A stretch of DNA of 64,000 nucleotides from the NCBI RefSeq assembly GCF_003939025.1, contig NZ_RQIH01000006.1, forward strand, positions 124,001 through 188,000, written 5' to 3'. The DNA is from Rhizobium sophoriradicis. GTDB taxonomy: Bacteria > Pseudomonadota > Alphaproteobacteria > Rhizobiales > Rhizobiaceae. The notes beneath the pieces are model-generated. The model saw only the letters and a list, made by a program, of their open reading frames with translations. It searched no databases and had not been told where the DNA came from. The position numbers were made by a program, and so were the translations under genes. This document shows positions 45,993 to 54,748 of the stretch, in pieces (position 1 is the first letter of the stretch; every line of letters begins with the position of its first letter).

Positions 45993-47976
45993 GACTTACC
46001 TTCTCTGCGGCCTTCATAACGCTCATCAGCATGTCCGCCTGCGAGCGGCTCCGAATGGCCTCAAAGCCTTTCGCGGCAATGGCATCTCGCTCGTCGGCAT
46101 CGGCGATCAGCTTGTAGCACCGCTCGATCATGTCGTCATAAGGCTCAATTGCCAAGCCGCCGATGAAGGGCTGGAGGTCCGGATCGCGGATGTCGCCTTC
46201 CGTCAGCACGCAAACGCGATTGGCGAGCAGATAGGAAATGCGCACGATCTCGAAGACGCCGCTCGCATAATGATGGATGTTGATGACGATCTTGGCGCGG
46301 GCAATCGCCGCATCGCGTTCCGCACCATAGATGTTGAAGAGATGCGCCACCTTCAGCCCGCCGTCCTTCAGCGTTTTCAGGATATGGTGGCGGCGTTCGT
46401 TCATCGAGCCGTAGAAAAGCACGTCGATATCCTTGACCGGAGCGTGCTGAATCTGGCTCAGGCAACGGCTGTAACCGATTTCGAGAACACCGGCGTGGTC
46501 GATCCCCTTGGCGGCAAGGTTTTCGCGGTTGCGCGGGCTGTAGTCGAGCACCGGCATCGCCCTCAGGATCGACACATAGCGCGAATTGATCCAGCTGCTT
46601 TCTTCAGACACTTGCTCGAGGTTGATGAGAACGCTGTCTTGCGGCAGATGGCCGACGATTTCGGCCGGAAGCAGGTTGCCGCCATAAATGATCGGCGCAC
46701 GGCCCGCGAACTCGTTCATGTCCCTAACGATCGGTGCCGAACCGCCGAGTTCCTCGAAGGCGCCCTGCAGGCCGAGCGCGACTTCGTCGAAGGCGTGGCT
46801 GTGATTGTAGTTTTCGGGCGTCACGATCCAGATGCAATGGCCATCCTTGTGGGCCTGCCATCCGCCGGCAAAGGGCTGCAATGCGTTGGCAAGCGGCTGC
46901 TCGATCGTCGGCGCGGCCGGTATAGCGGTCCTTTCCGTACGCACCGGCTGCTGCGGCACCGGGGAGGCGCCTGAGGCGTGCGGAGCATAGGCGCGCATCA
47001 ATTCGCGGCCACCGATGAATTGGCCGCGCGGCATCCAGCCGGGCGGGTCATCAGCCCCCCAGATCAGATGCGGCTGCTTGATGAGCGGTTGGCGGCCTTG
47101 CTGCCACGCGGTCAGGAGAGCGTCGTCACGGCTCTGCAGAAAGGCTTCCTTGGCGGCGAAGAGGCCATGCAGCATCCGACCGAGGCGGACACCAAACTTC
47201 CATTCGAAATCGGCAAGGGTCGGTACGAAGGCGGCGATCTTCAATCCGGAGGCGATAGCCTGCTGGACATAAAGGCCGAGCAGACGCTCGATCACGAAGG
47301 GGCGCATCTTTGCGTTGGCATCGCGTGAGTAGTGAGCCGTACCGGAATAGGCGTTGCCCGCCGGCGTGCCGGCGCGCGCCTGGTTTTCCAGTGATTCGAG
47401 AATGCGTTCGCAAAAGGCGAAATACCCCGACCAGAATTTCCGGTTGCCGCAGAAATAGTTGCAGAACATGAAGGCAATCTTGTCCTGCGGCGGCGCGATC
47501 GGATAGCCGAGTTCCTGGAGATACAGGAAGATCGGCTCCATGCCGGGGTGACCACCAAGCAGCGAATGTTCCCAGACGTTGCTGTAGATCGCCGCGTGGC
47601 CGATCAGCGGATTGTAAAGATAGGCGTCCGCCCCTTCCGCTCTGGCCTTTTCCGCTTCCGTGACGAAGGACGGGAAGCTAGTCACCGACTTCATCTCGAA
47701 TTTGCTCGAAAGTAGCCCCCAGAACACGTCGTCGCCGAGGCCGATCGCCTCGTGATGCCGATGCAGAGTGAGGAAGAGTTCATATTCGCGGGTCGTTGCC
47801 TGCGTATTGAACGAGATGTCGAACGGCATGGCCGCCGCGTCGAGCTGGCTGCGCTGCGAAGGATCGAGATAAGGCTGATAGATAATGACGGATCCCGTGC
47901 CGGCAGCCTTCTCCGTGAGAAGCGCCAGATCAGGAAGACCGGCCGGTAGAGCGGAAATGGGCTGATTGACCGTCAA
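45982..47976 (-). CDS. Two-part glycosyltransferase-like protein of the polysaccharide locus
   Basis: About 664 aa from a TTG start at 47976, which has AAGGA seven bases upstream; an ATG at 48072 would add a 32-residue Arg-rich extension. Residues roughly 1-330 form a domain I do not recognise (SVIIYQPYLDPSQR, then many aromatic segments such as FCNYFCGNRKFWSGYF). A low-complexity Ala/Pro linker (about 340-380) follows. The C-terminal 280 residues look like a GT-B/glycosyltransferase family 1-like domain (IWIVTPENYNHSHAF, DVLFYGSMNERRHHIL, HHYASGVFEIVRISYLLANR). It precedes rmlC with an 11-base overlap, so a rhamnosyltransferase role is a guess from context only. No membrane segments or signal peptide. 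Confidence 0.8.
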   Translation of the reverse strand: MTVNQPISALPAGLPDLALLTEKAAGTGSVIIYQPYLDPSQRSQLDAAAMPFDISFNTQATTREYELFLTLHRHHEAIGLGDDVFWGLLSSKFEMKSVTSFPSFVTEAEKARAEGADAYLYNPLIGHAAIYSNVWEHSLLGGHPGMEPIFLYLQELGYPIAPPQDKIAFMFCNYFCGNRKFWSGYFAFCERILESLENQARAGTPAGNAYSGTAHYSRDANAKMRPFVIERLLGLYVQQAIASGLKIAAFVPTLADFEWKFGVRLGRMLHGLFAAKEAFLQSRDDALLTAWQQGRQPLIKQPHLIWGADDPPGWMPRGQFIGGRELMRAYAPHASGASPVPQQPVRTERTAIPAAPTIEQPLANALQPFAGGWQAHKDGHCIWIVTPENYNHSHAFDEVALGLQGAFEELGGSAPIVRDMNEFAGRAPIIYGGNLLPAEIVGHLPQDSVLINLEQVSEESSWINSRYVSILRAMPVLDYSPRNRENLAAKGIDHAGVLEIGYSRCLSQIQHAPVKDIDVLFYGSMNERRHHILKTLKDGGLKVAHLFNIYGAERDAAIARAKIVINIHHYASGVFEIVRISYLLANRVCVLTEGDIRDPDLQPFIGGLAIEPYDDMIERCYKLIADADERDAIAAKGFEAIRSRSQADMLMSVMKAAEKVSHAH

Positions 47977-48171
47977 GGTATTGTCCTTCGCGAATGGCCG
48001 CCGTCTTCGTGACTCACGAAACAGCATTCGGCTGGTTCGGGTGTCGACTATTGGACGTGAAGCTTGCGCCACACTGTTGGGCAGGAATTTCGCTGGTCAG
48101 CTTGGGAACAGGTTAAGCCGTGATGTTCGTGCCAGGCCAATTGCTTGATAGGGCCCAACTCGGACGGCGTC

Positions 48172-49278
48172 ATGAAAAACGAAAAGATCTATGTAACGAA
48201 GCCCAGCCTGCCGCCGCTCGAAGAATTCATTCCTTCGCTGGAAGCGATCTGGAACAATCGCATCCTGACCAATGGCGGGCCGTTCCACGAGCTACTGGAG
48301 CGGGAGCTCTGCAACCATCTCGGCGTGAAGCACATCAGCCTCTTTTCCAACGCCACCGTTGCGCTGCTGACGGCGCTTCAGGCGCTCCGCGTCACGGGCG
48401 AAGTCATCACCACGCCTTATTCCTTCGTAGCCACGTCGCATTCGCTTCTCTGGAACGGTTTGAAGCCCGTCTTCGTCGACATCGATCCGGTGACGCTCAA
48501 TCTCGATCCGGCGAAGATCGAGGCGGCGATCACGCAGCAGACGACGGCGATCATGCCGGTGCATTGCTACGGCCACCCGTGCGACGTCGATTCGATCCAG
48601 AAGATCGCCGATCTCTACAATCTCAAGGTCATCTATGACGCCGCCCATGCCTTCGGCGTGGAAGACGAGCGGGGAAGCATTCTCAATCACGGCGACCTTT
48701 CCATTCTGAGCTTCCACGCGACGAAGGTGTTCAACACATTCGAAGGCGGAGCGATCATCTGCCCTGATGTCAAGACGAAGACCCGCATCGACCAGCTGAA
48801 GAACTTCGGTTACGTCGATGAAGTGACCGTGGTGGCGCCGGGCACGAACGGCAAAATGAGCGAATTCAACGCTGCGCTCGGCCTGTTGCAGCTGAAATAC
48901 ATCAACTTCGCCCTTGAAAGGCGTGGGCTCATCGACGCTGCATACCGCGAGCGTCTGCGCGGCGTCGAGGGTATAGAATGCCTGCACCGTTCCGGCGAGA
49001 CCGTCTCCAACTTCTCTTATTTCCCGATTCTCGTGCGCCCCGGCTATGCCATTTCGCGCGATGAGCTCTATGAGCTTCTGAAGGAAAACGGCATTCATCC
49101 GCGCCGTTATTTCTATCCGCTGATCTCAAGCTTTTCGATGTACCGCAGCCTGCCTTCCGCGCAGCCCGCGAATCTGCCGGTCGCAACCGAAGCTGCACAA
49201 CAAGTGCTCTGCCTTCCCATCTATCCCGACATGGAAATGGAGATCGTCGACAAGGTCTGCGCGATCATTGCTTCTTAG
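48172..49278 (+). CDS. DegT/DnrJ/EryC1/StrS-family sugar aminotransferase
   Basis: PLP-dependent transaminase of nucleotide-linked keto sugars, 368 aa. The PLP lysine is K185 in SFHATKVFNTFEGGA. The PYSFVATSHSLLWNGLKPVFVDID and YDAAHAFGVE segments are typical. The SFHATKVFNT form resembles VioA/WecE-type enzymes acting on dTDP-4-keto-6-deoxyhexose, which RmlA and RmlB (same locus) would supply. The likely product is therefore a dTDP-4-amino-4,6-dideoxyhexose (inference). It heads the plus-strand operon and is divergent from the minus-strand rml operon across 195 bp. Confidence 0.9.
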   Translation: MKNEKIYVTKPSLPPLEEFIPSLEAIWNNRILTNGGPFHELLERELCNHLGVKHISLFSNATVALLTALQALRVTGEVITTPYSFVATSHSLLWNGLKPVFVDIDPVTLNLDPAKIEAAITQQTTAIMPVHCYGHPCDVDSIQKIADLYNLKVIYDAAHAFGVEDERGSILNHGDLSILSFHATKVFNTFEGGAIICPDVKTKTRIDQLKNFGYVDEVTVVAPGTNGKMSEFNAALGLLQLKYINFALERRGLIDAAYRERLRGVEGIECLHRSGETVSNFSYFPILVRPGYAISRDELYELLKENGIHPRRYFYPLISSFSMYRSLPSAQPANLPVATEAAQQVLCLPIYPDMEMEIVDKVCAIIAS

Positions 49279-49289
49279 GGGTAGATGAA

Positions 49290-49994
49290 ATGAAACTGGC
49301 TATTATGCAGCCGTATTTCTTTCCTTACATTGGCTACTTTCAGCTGATCAGTGCGGTCGATAAATTCATCGTTTACGACAATATCAAGTACACGAAAAAG
49401 GGTTGGATTAACCGGAACCGCATGTTGCGCGACGGCCGGGACGCCACATTCTCTCTGCCGCTGAAGGCCGCGCCGGATAGTTTAGACGTGTACGAACGCA
49501 GCCTGTCGCCGGACTTCGATCGCAACAAGCTGCTGAATCAAATTCAAGGCGCTTATCGACGCGCGCCATTTTATTCCAGTGCTTTCCCGGTGATCGAGCA
49601 GGCGATAGGCTTCCCGGACAACAATCTTTTTTTCTATATTTTCAGCTCAATCAGGGAAATCTGCGGTTACCTTGGCATCAGGACAGACTTCGCCGTTTCC
49701 TCTGAAATAGCGATAAATCACGATCTCAAGGCCCAGGAAAAGGTTTTGGCACTTTGCGAGAAAGCGGGCGCGGAGGTCTACGTGAATGCAATAGGGGGTA
49801 TGGAACTTTACTCTCAAGACGCGTTTGCTGCGCGCGGTATAGAACTGAAATTCATCAAGTCGAAGTCTGTGGAATATTCTCAGTTCGGTGCTGATTTCGT
49901 GCCCTGGCTGTCAATTGTGGATGTCATCATGTTCAATTCGGTGGAAGAGATTCAGAGGAATATGCTGGGTGCGTATGAGCTCATTCAATCCTAG
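49290..49994 (+). CDS. WbqC family protein
   Basis: A 234-aa protein opening with the WbqC signature (MQPYFFPYIGYFQLI near residue 6, then KFIVYDNIKYTKKGWINRN). A VNAIGGMELYS segment occurs near residue 165. WbqC proteins are found in O-antigen and capsule loci. A role in modifying an amino sugar is often supposed, but I know of no firm activity. Base composition drops here relative to glyA-ribE, with T-rich runs near 49625. It is 11 bp after the DegT gene. Confidence 0.85.
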   Translation: MKLAIMQPYFFPYIGYFQLISAVDKFIVYDNIKYTKKGWINRNRMLRDGRDATFSLPLKAAPDSLDVYERSLSPDFDRNKLLNQIQGAYRRAPFYSSAFPVIEQAIGFPDNNLFFYIFSSIREICGYLGIRTDFAVSSEIAINHDLKAQEKVLALCEKAGAEVYVNAIGGMELYSQDAFAARGIELKFIKSKSVEYSQFGADFVPWLSIVDVIMFNSVEEIQRNMLGAYELIQS

Positions 49995-50050
49995 ATGCGG
50001 ACGAGTGTTTCCTTTCGGCGGTCTGCCAAGAAGAAGATATCGGTGAAGCA

Positions 50051-51019
50051 ATGTTCAAATGGAAGAAGTTAGGCAAGGTTTTCACGCCGCAGGAGGTGAC
50101 TGATCGTCGGTGGCTTAAGGAGTTTGCTCAAGCGCCTGCAACACTGCTTTTTGACGATTTTGTGCGAATATACTTTTCCTGCCGCCCACCAGCAGATCAG
50201 GCCGGGCAATATGTCTCGCATTCTGCTTATATTGACGTGGATAGGGCTGACTTGTTTAAGATCATACGGATCAGCGAACGTCCGGTCCTGGAATTGGGCG
50301 GTCTCGGCGAATTCGATCAATTTGGTACTTATCCGATCTCCGTAGCCAGGGATGGCGACCTCATACGCGCTTACTATGCCGGCTGGACTCGATGCGAATC
50401 CGTGCCATTCAACGTGGGTATAGGATTGGCCTTGAGCACGGACGAAGGCCGGACCTTCTCTAAGGCGGGTTATGGACCCGTCGTGCCATACTCGCCGGAT
50501 GAACCCTTCGTCCTGAGTGGTCCCAAGATTCGGCGTTTTAACGACCGGTGGTACCTGTTCTATATCTCTGGTTCCAAGTGGATCATGGCCGATGGGCGTG
50601 CGGAGCCTGTGTACAAAATCCGTCTAGCCACCTCTGAAGATGGCGTGCACTGGACGAAAGCGAACAGAGATCTGATCGAATCTGTCGTCGAGACCGATGA
50701 GGCACAGGCAAGCCCCGATGTGATCTTTGCCGGCGGGCGCTACCACATGTTCTTCTGCTATCGTCACAGCACGAATTATCGCGGCAAGGAAAAAGGATAC
50801 CGAATCGGCTACGCCTCGAGCAACGATCTGGTCAACTGGCAACGTGACGATAGTAAAGCGGGGCTGACGGTGTCCGACACAGGCTGGGATGATGAGATGG
50901 TTAGCTACCCGCATGTCTTCGAGTTGGATGGCAAGACCTATATGGCCTATCTCGGCAATCAAGTCGGGCGCAACGGCTTCGGCCTTGCTGTTCTCGACGG
51001 AAAGCTTGGTGACGCATGA
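50051..51019 (+). CDS. GH43-like five-bladed propeller protein, paralogue A
   Basis: A 322-aa protein with no signal peptide, resembling the glycoside hydrolase 43/32-like beta-propeller superfamily. Recurrent blade motifs are IRIYFSCR, GIGLALSTDEGRTF, RWYLFYISG, KIRLATSEDGVHW, RYHMFFCYRHS and GYASSNDLVNWQRDD. Its neighbour at 51016-51987 is a clear paralogue (same WKKLGK start, same order of motifs). A cytoplasmic propeller within a surface-glycan locus is unlikely to digest extracellular polymer. It may act on a nucleotide- or lipid-linked intermediate, which is inference. Its stop overlaps the paralogue start by four bases. Confidence 0.8.
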   Translation: MFKWKKLGKVFTPQEVTDRRWLKEFAQAPATLLFDDFVRIYFSCRPPADQAGQYVSHSAYIDVDRADLFKIIRISERPVLELGGLGEFDQFGTYPISVARDGDLIRAYYAGWTRCESVPFNVGIGLALSTDEGRTFSKAGYGPVVPYSPDEPFVLSGPKIRRFNDRWYLFYISGSKWIMADGRAEPVYKIRLATSEDGVHWTKANRDLIESVVETDEAQASPDVIFAGGRYHMFFCYRHSTNYRGKEKGYRIGYASSNDLVNWQRDDSKAGLTVSDTGWDDEMVSYPHVFELDGKTYMAYLGNQVGRNGFGLAVLDGKLGDA

Positions 51020-51987
51020 CCAAGATGCGATGGAAGAAGCTGGGCAAGATCTTTGATCCCACGCTGCATCATCTGCCCGCAGGCTGTGTCGAGTTTGCGC
51101 AGTCGCCCCAGGCGCTCGTTTTCGATGGCTTTATACGAATCTACTTCTCAACGCGCGCAACTGACGTGAACGGCAAATATCTCAGCCATGTCGCTTTCGT
51201 CGATATGGATAAGACTCTGGACCGGGCCATTCGCGTTTCCGACAGGCCGGTTATTGAACTCGGCAAACTCGGTTGCTTTGACGAGCATGGCATCTTCCCG
51301 ATGAATGTGATGCGACACGAAGGGAAGATCTACGGCTACACATGCGGCTGGAATCGAAGGGTTGCGGTCTCGGTCGATACGGCAATCGGGCTTGCCCTCA
51401 GTGACGACGACGGGATGTCGTTCAAGAGGATCGGCGATGGGCCGGTCTTGTCGGCGTCTCTCAAGGAGCCGTGCCTGGTCGGCGACGGCTTTGTGAAGTT
51501 CATCGATGGCATCTTTCACATGTGGTACATTTTCGGGACTGGGTGGAAAGAATACTCGCCGGGCGCGCCTCCGGATCGCACTTATAAAATTGGTCATGCG
51601 ACCTCGCCAGACGGCATCAATTGGCAGAAGGAGGAAGGCAGGCAGATCATACCGGATCGGCTTGGTGCCGACGAAAGCCAAGCTCTGCCGACCGTCATCC
51701 GGATCGAAGATCGCTATCATATGTTCTTCTGCTATCGGCAATCGTCGGATTTTCGCACTAACAGGAAACGCGGCTATCAAATCGGCCACGCATATTCGCG
51801 CGATCTGATCAACTGGTCACGCGATGACCTTGAATTGGGGATTGAAGGAACGGACGGCGAATGGGATTCCGACATGTTGTGCTATCCGCACGTCTTTGAG
51901 GCGGATGAGTCAATTTACCTCCTCTATAACGGAAACCAGTTTGGCCGGCATGGATTCGGCGCTGCAATATTGGAACGTACTTCATGA
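51016..51987 (+). CDS. GH43-like five-bladed propeller protein, paralogue B
   Basis: A 323-aa tandem paralogue of the preceding gene (WKKLGKIF, EFAQSPQALVFDGFIRIYFSTR, GIGLALSDDDGMSF, KIGHATSPDGINW, RYHMFFCYRQSSDFR, HAYSRDLINWSRDD). Both copies keep an Asp/Glu-rich set of blade residues: a Glu after the first Trp-Lys-Lys block and DEAQASPDV or DESQALPTV near residue 218. Divergence between copies is substantial, so the duplication is old and both are probably needed. ATGA overlaps link it to paralogue A and to the downstream GNAT gene. Confidence 0.8.
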   Translation: MTKMRWKKLGKIFDPTLHHLPAGCVEFAQSPQALVFDGFIRIYFSTRATDVNGKYLSHVAFVDMDKTLDRAIRVSDRPVIELGKLGCFDEHGIFPMNVMRHEGKIYGYTCGWNRRVAVSVDTAIGLALSDDDGMSFKRIGDGPVLSASLKEPCLVGDGFVKFIDGIFHMWYIFGTGWKEYSPGAPPDRTYKIGHATSPDGINWQKEEGRQIIPDRLGADESQALPTVIRIEDRYHMFFCYRQSSDFRTNRKRGYQIGHAYSRDLINWSRDDLELGIEGTDGEWDSDMLCYPHVFEADESIYLLYNGNQFGRHGFGAAILERTS

Positions 51988-52427
51988 CGCCGGATTGGGG
52001 CCACAACCTCGCTTCGGCAAGCGACATCGCCTACCACTTGAATGAATCCGGAACTGATTTCGCCGAGGGGCTTCGCGCACGCGTGGACATCGACGCTTAT
52101 GCGCTGAAAATCCTGCTCAATGCCGAGCGCTTTGAGGCATGGTCTGACGGTAGGTTGGTCGGGCTTCTGGCCATATATTGCAACAATCCCCAACAGACAT
52201 CGGCATTCATTACGAATCTAAGTGTGTTCGAAGAATGGCGCGGCAGGGGGATAGCGGGAGCGTTGCTTGAACGGAGCATGGCTTTGGCCAGGCAGAAGAG
52301 GTTTGAAACCATACGCCTCGAGGTCGAGGCGAAAAACATTGCCGCCGTCGCTGTCTATCGCAGATATGGGTTCGTGGTGCTGGATAGCGAACAGTCAATG
52401 CTGACAATGAAGCGAGATTTGGGGTAG
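51984..52427 (+). CDS. GNAT family N-acetyltransferase of the polysaccharide locus
   Basis: A 147-aa RimI-like GNAT. The acetyl-CoA pyrophosphate loop is EEWRGRGIAGALL (Q/RxxGxG/A type) near residue 82, and VEAKNIAAVAVYRRYGF is the following signature. In the context of a DegT aminotransferase it may N-acetylate a 4-amino sugar nucleotide, as GNAT-type WecD does beside WecE. It is four-base coupled to the propeller genes. Confidence 0.85.
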   Translation: MTPDWGHNLASASDIAYHLNESGTDFAEGLRARVDIDAYALKILLNAERFEAWSDGRLVGLLAIYCNNPQQTSAFITNLSVFEEWRGRGIAGALLERSMALARQKRFETIRLEVEAKNIAAVAVYRRYGFVVLDSEQSMLTMKRDLG

Positions 52428-52430
52428 AGG

Positions 52431-53183
52431 ATGGCTGAGAAAAAGCGCGATTATAATAGTGAAATCAAGGATGCTAGTGATCATCGCTACGCATACAACT
52501 TCGATTTTGACGTCATGCATCATTATATGCTGAAGTCTTTCATGCCCTTTTTCCGCACCGGAAGCCTGCTTGAACTTGGAAGTTTCCGGGGCGATTTCAC
52601 GAAAAGGATCGTTCCCTATTTCGACGATATCACCTGCGTAGAAGCCTCCGATGAGGCAATAGCCGTCGCGCAGAACGAACTGGGCGACAGCCTGACATTT
52701 ATCAATGACGTGTTCGAAGACGTGAAGCTTCCCAAGCGCTATGACAATGTCCTGCTGACACATGTTCTTGAGCATTTGGACGATCCGGTAGGCGTGCTGA
52801 AGCGCATCAATGACGAATGGCTATCGGAAGGTGGTAGGCTCTTCCTGGTATGCCCGAATGCGAATGCCCCGTCCCGCCAGATCGCTGTTAAAATGGGTTT
52901 GATAAGCCACAATTCCGCAATCACGAAGGCGGAAGCGGAGCATGGTCACCGCATCACATACTCACTGGATACCCTGGAGCGCGATGCAAGATTGGCAGGA
53001 TTGAACGTTGTGCATCGGTCCGGCATTTTCTTCAAAGCTCTGGCAAATTTCCAGTGGGATCGTTTGCTTCAGACCGACATCATTTCCAGCGAATATCTGG
53101 AGGGTTGTTATCAGCTGGGGCAAGTCTATCCCGATCTTTGCGCCAGCATCTTTCTCATGTGTGAAGCAGGCCGAGCGCAATAG
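52431..53183 (+). CDS. Class I SAM-dependent methyltransferase
   Basis: A 250-aa protein with the Rossmann methyltransferase motif I LLELGSFRGDF near residue 45, an acidic end of beta-2 (CVEASDEA) and the YDNVLLTHVLEHLDDP post-I/II segment. The VLEHLDDPVGVLKRINDEWL form is usual in sugar-modifying methyltransferases of glycan loci. It follows the GNAT gene by 3 bp. Confidence 0.88.
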   Translation: MAEKKRDYNSEIKDASDHRYAYNFDFDVMHHYMLKSFMPFFRTGSLLELGSFRGDFTKRIVPYFDDITCVEASDEAIAVAQNELGDSLTFINDVFEDVKLPKRYDNVLLTHVLEHLDDPVGVLKRINDEWLSEGGRLFLVCPNANAPSRQIAVKMGLISHNSAITKAEAEHGHRITYSLDTLERDARLAGLNVVHRSGIFFKALANFQWDRLLQTDIISSEYLEGCYQLGQVYPDLCASIFLMCEAGRAQ

Positions 53184-53227
53184 GCTGTGCTTTGCCGAAC
53201 TCGACTTCTAAATTCCAAGGATGTCCG

Positions 53228-54106
53228 ATGCCGCGCGTATCGATCTGTATTCCAGCATACAAGGCCGACTATTTCGAACTGTGCCTACGAAGTGCGTTGG
53301 CTCAGAGCTTCACCGATGTCGAAATTCTGGTGTCGGATGATTGTCCGACTGATGAAATCCAGGCGATCTGCCGGAACTTCGAAAGGTTTGTCCAATACAG
53401 CCGAAATCCGAATCCCGGTCCCGAGAACAATGTGCGCAGGCTGGTGGAAATCGCGAGTGGCGAATACATCAAATTCCTGTTCGATGACGACGTGCTACAC
53501 CCTTTCTGCATACAGTTCCTGCTAGAGGCGCTTGAATCGACAAAGGAAAGAAACACGAGTCTTTCATTTTCTCCGCGTTATTTAATTGACGGAAAAAATC
53601 ATACTACTGGCTTCATCAACCACTTCAACGCTTCCGGAGATAGCCTCAAGATCGTTTCTGGCGACGACTTCTTGCGATTGACGGCTCTCAATCACGTCAA
53701 TCTAGTTGGAGAGTACACAACGGCTTTATTTCGGAAGAAGGATGCTTTCGATAGCAATGGTCAATTCCGATTGTATAAGATGGAAGGCGATCTCTTCCCT
53801 GGTTTGATTGATTTATCAGCATGGGTGGAACTGGCGCAGCTCGGCAACTTCGTCATCCATCCCACCCCGCTTTCCTATTTCAGGCGCCATGAGAACGCCA
53901 CGTCGAACCCACAGGTCAACTGGAAGTTCATTTATGCAATCACTTACTATGAGGACGTGCTAAATTTCGCGTTTGAAAGAGGCTACTTGTCAGCAAGCGA
54001 CTTGCCTACCTCATATCGCAACCTGCTGAATATCTACCGGTACTGGCAGAATTCGTTCCCCCAGCTTGGAGCAAGAATTGCGCAAATTGAAGAAGCACTG
54101 ATGTAA
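53228..54106 (+). CDS. Glycosyltransferase family 2 protein
   Basis: A 292-aa GT-A fold transferase. PRVSICIPAYKADYFELCL opens the nucleotide-binding domain, EILVSDDCPTD is the first acidic pair, and FLFDDDVLHPF provides the DxD-like metal site near residue 92. The start at 53228 follows an AAGGA. No membrane helices are seen at the C-terminus, so it probably adds one sugar to a lipid-linked chain. It is the last gene of the plus-strand polysaccharide operon. Confidence 0.9.
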   Translation: MPRVSICIPAYKADYFELCLRSALAQSFTDVEILVSDDCPTDEIQAICRNFERFVQYSRNPNPGPENNVRRLVEIASGEYIKFLFDDDVLHPFCIQFLLEALESTKERNTSLSFSPRYLIDGKNHTTGFINHFNASGDSLKIVSGDDFLRLTALNHVNLVGEYTTALFRKKDAFDSNGQFRLYKMEGDLFPGLIDLSAWVELAQLGNFVIHPTPLSYFRRHENATSNPQVNWKFIYAITYYEDVLNFAFERGYLSASDLPTSYRNLLNIYRYWQNSFPQLGARIAQIEEALM

Positions 54107-54207
54107 AGAAAGGTGGCACATTCTCGGGCATTCGCAACTCCGCGTTCCGCGAGCCTCGGCCCATGCGGTGGATGCTCTGTGCTACGCCGTCCGCTTGACG
54201 AAATTCC

Positions 54208-54723
54208 CTAACGCGAAAACTGAATGACTTCGCCATTATACTGCGCGCGCGCCGTCTCGCGGAAGCCGAGCTTGGCTGCGACCCTGAGCGACGCCACGTT
54301 GTCGGGGCTGATGATGCAACTCATTGCCTTTTCCGGAAAACGCGCTGCCGCCCAGCCGATCAGGGCCGTCAGCGCCTCGGTGGCATAACCACGGCCCTGG
54401 GCCGAGGGCATCAGCGCCCAGCCGACCTCCATCGTTCCCTCGATTGACGGCTCCATTTCGCGGAGGGCTTCGAGAAATCCGGCTTCGCCGATGAACCGGC
54501 CGCTGGCCTTCTCGACGATCGCAAGAAAGCCGAAGCCCATATGATGCCACATGCCAGCAATGCGCAGCATGCGGGCCCAACTCTGCTCGCGCGTCGAGGG
54601 CGCGCCGCTGATGAAGCGGACGACATCCTCGTTCGCCCACAGCGCCGCATGCACTTCGAAATCGTCGAGGTGGTGAGGGCGAAGCGTCAACCGCTGCGTT
54701 TCGAGCGTGGGAATGTCGGTCAC
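54208..54723 (-). CDS. GNAT family acetyltransferase, RimJ-like
   Basis: A 171-aa GNAT with the LETQRLTLRPHHLDDFE opening, the QGRGYATEALTALI acetyl-CoA loop (Q/RxxGxG/A) near 115 and NVASLRVAAKLGFRE at the end. The start is a GTG at 54723 with GGAGG about seven bases upstream. It is 25 bp after the cupin gene and presumably co-transcribed. It is unrelated to the plus-strand GNAT of the glycan locus. Confidence 0.87.
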   Translation of the reverse strand: MTDIPTLETQRLTLRPHHLDDFEVHAALWANEDVVRFISGAPSTREQSWARMLRIAGMWHHMGFGFLAIVEKASGRFIGEAGFLEALREMEPSIEGTMEVGWALMPSAQGRGYATEALTALIGWAAARFPEKAMSCIISPDNVASLRVAAKLGFRETARAQYNGEVIQFSR

Positions 54724-54748
54724 ATCAGGTCCTCCGGAAGCCGCGCCG

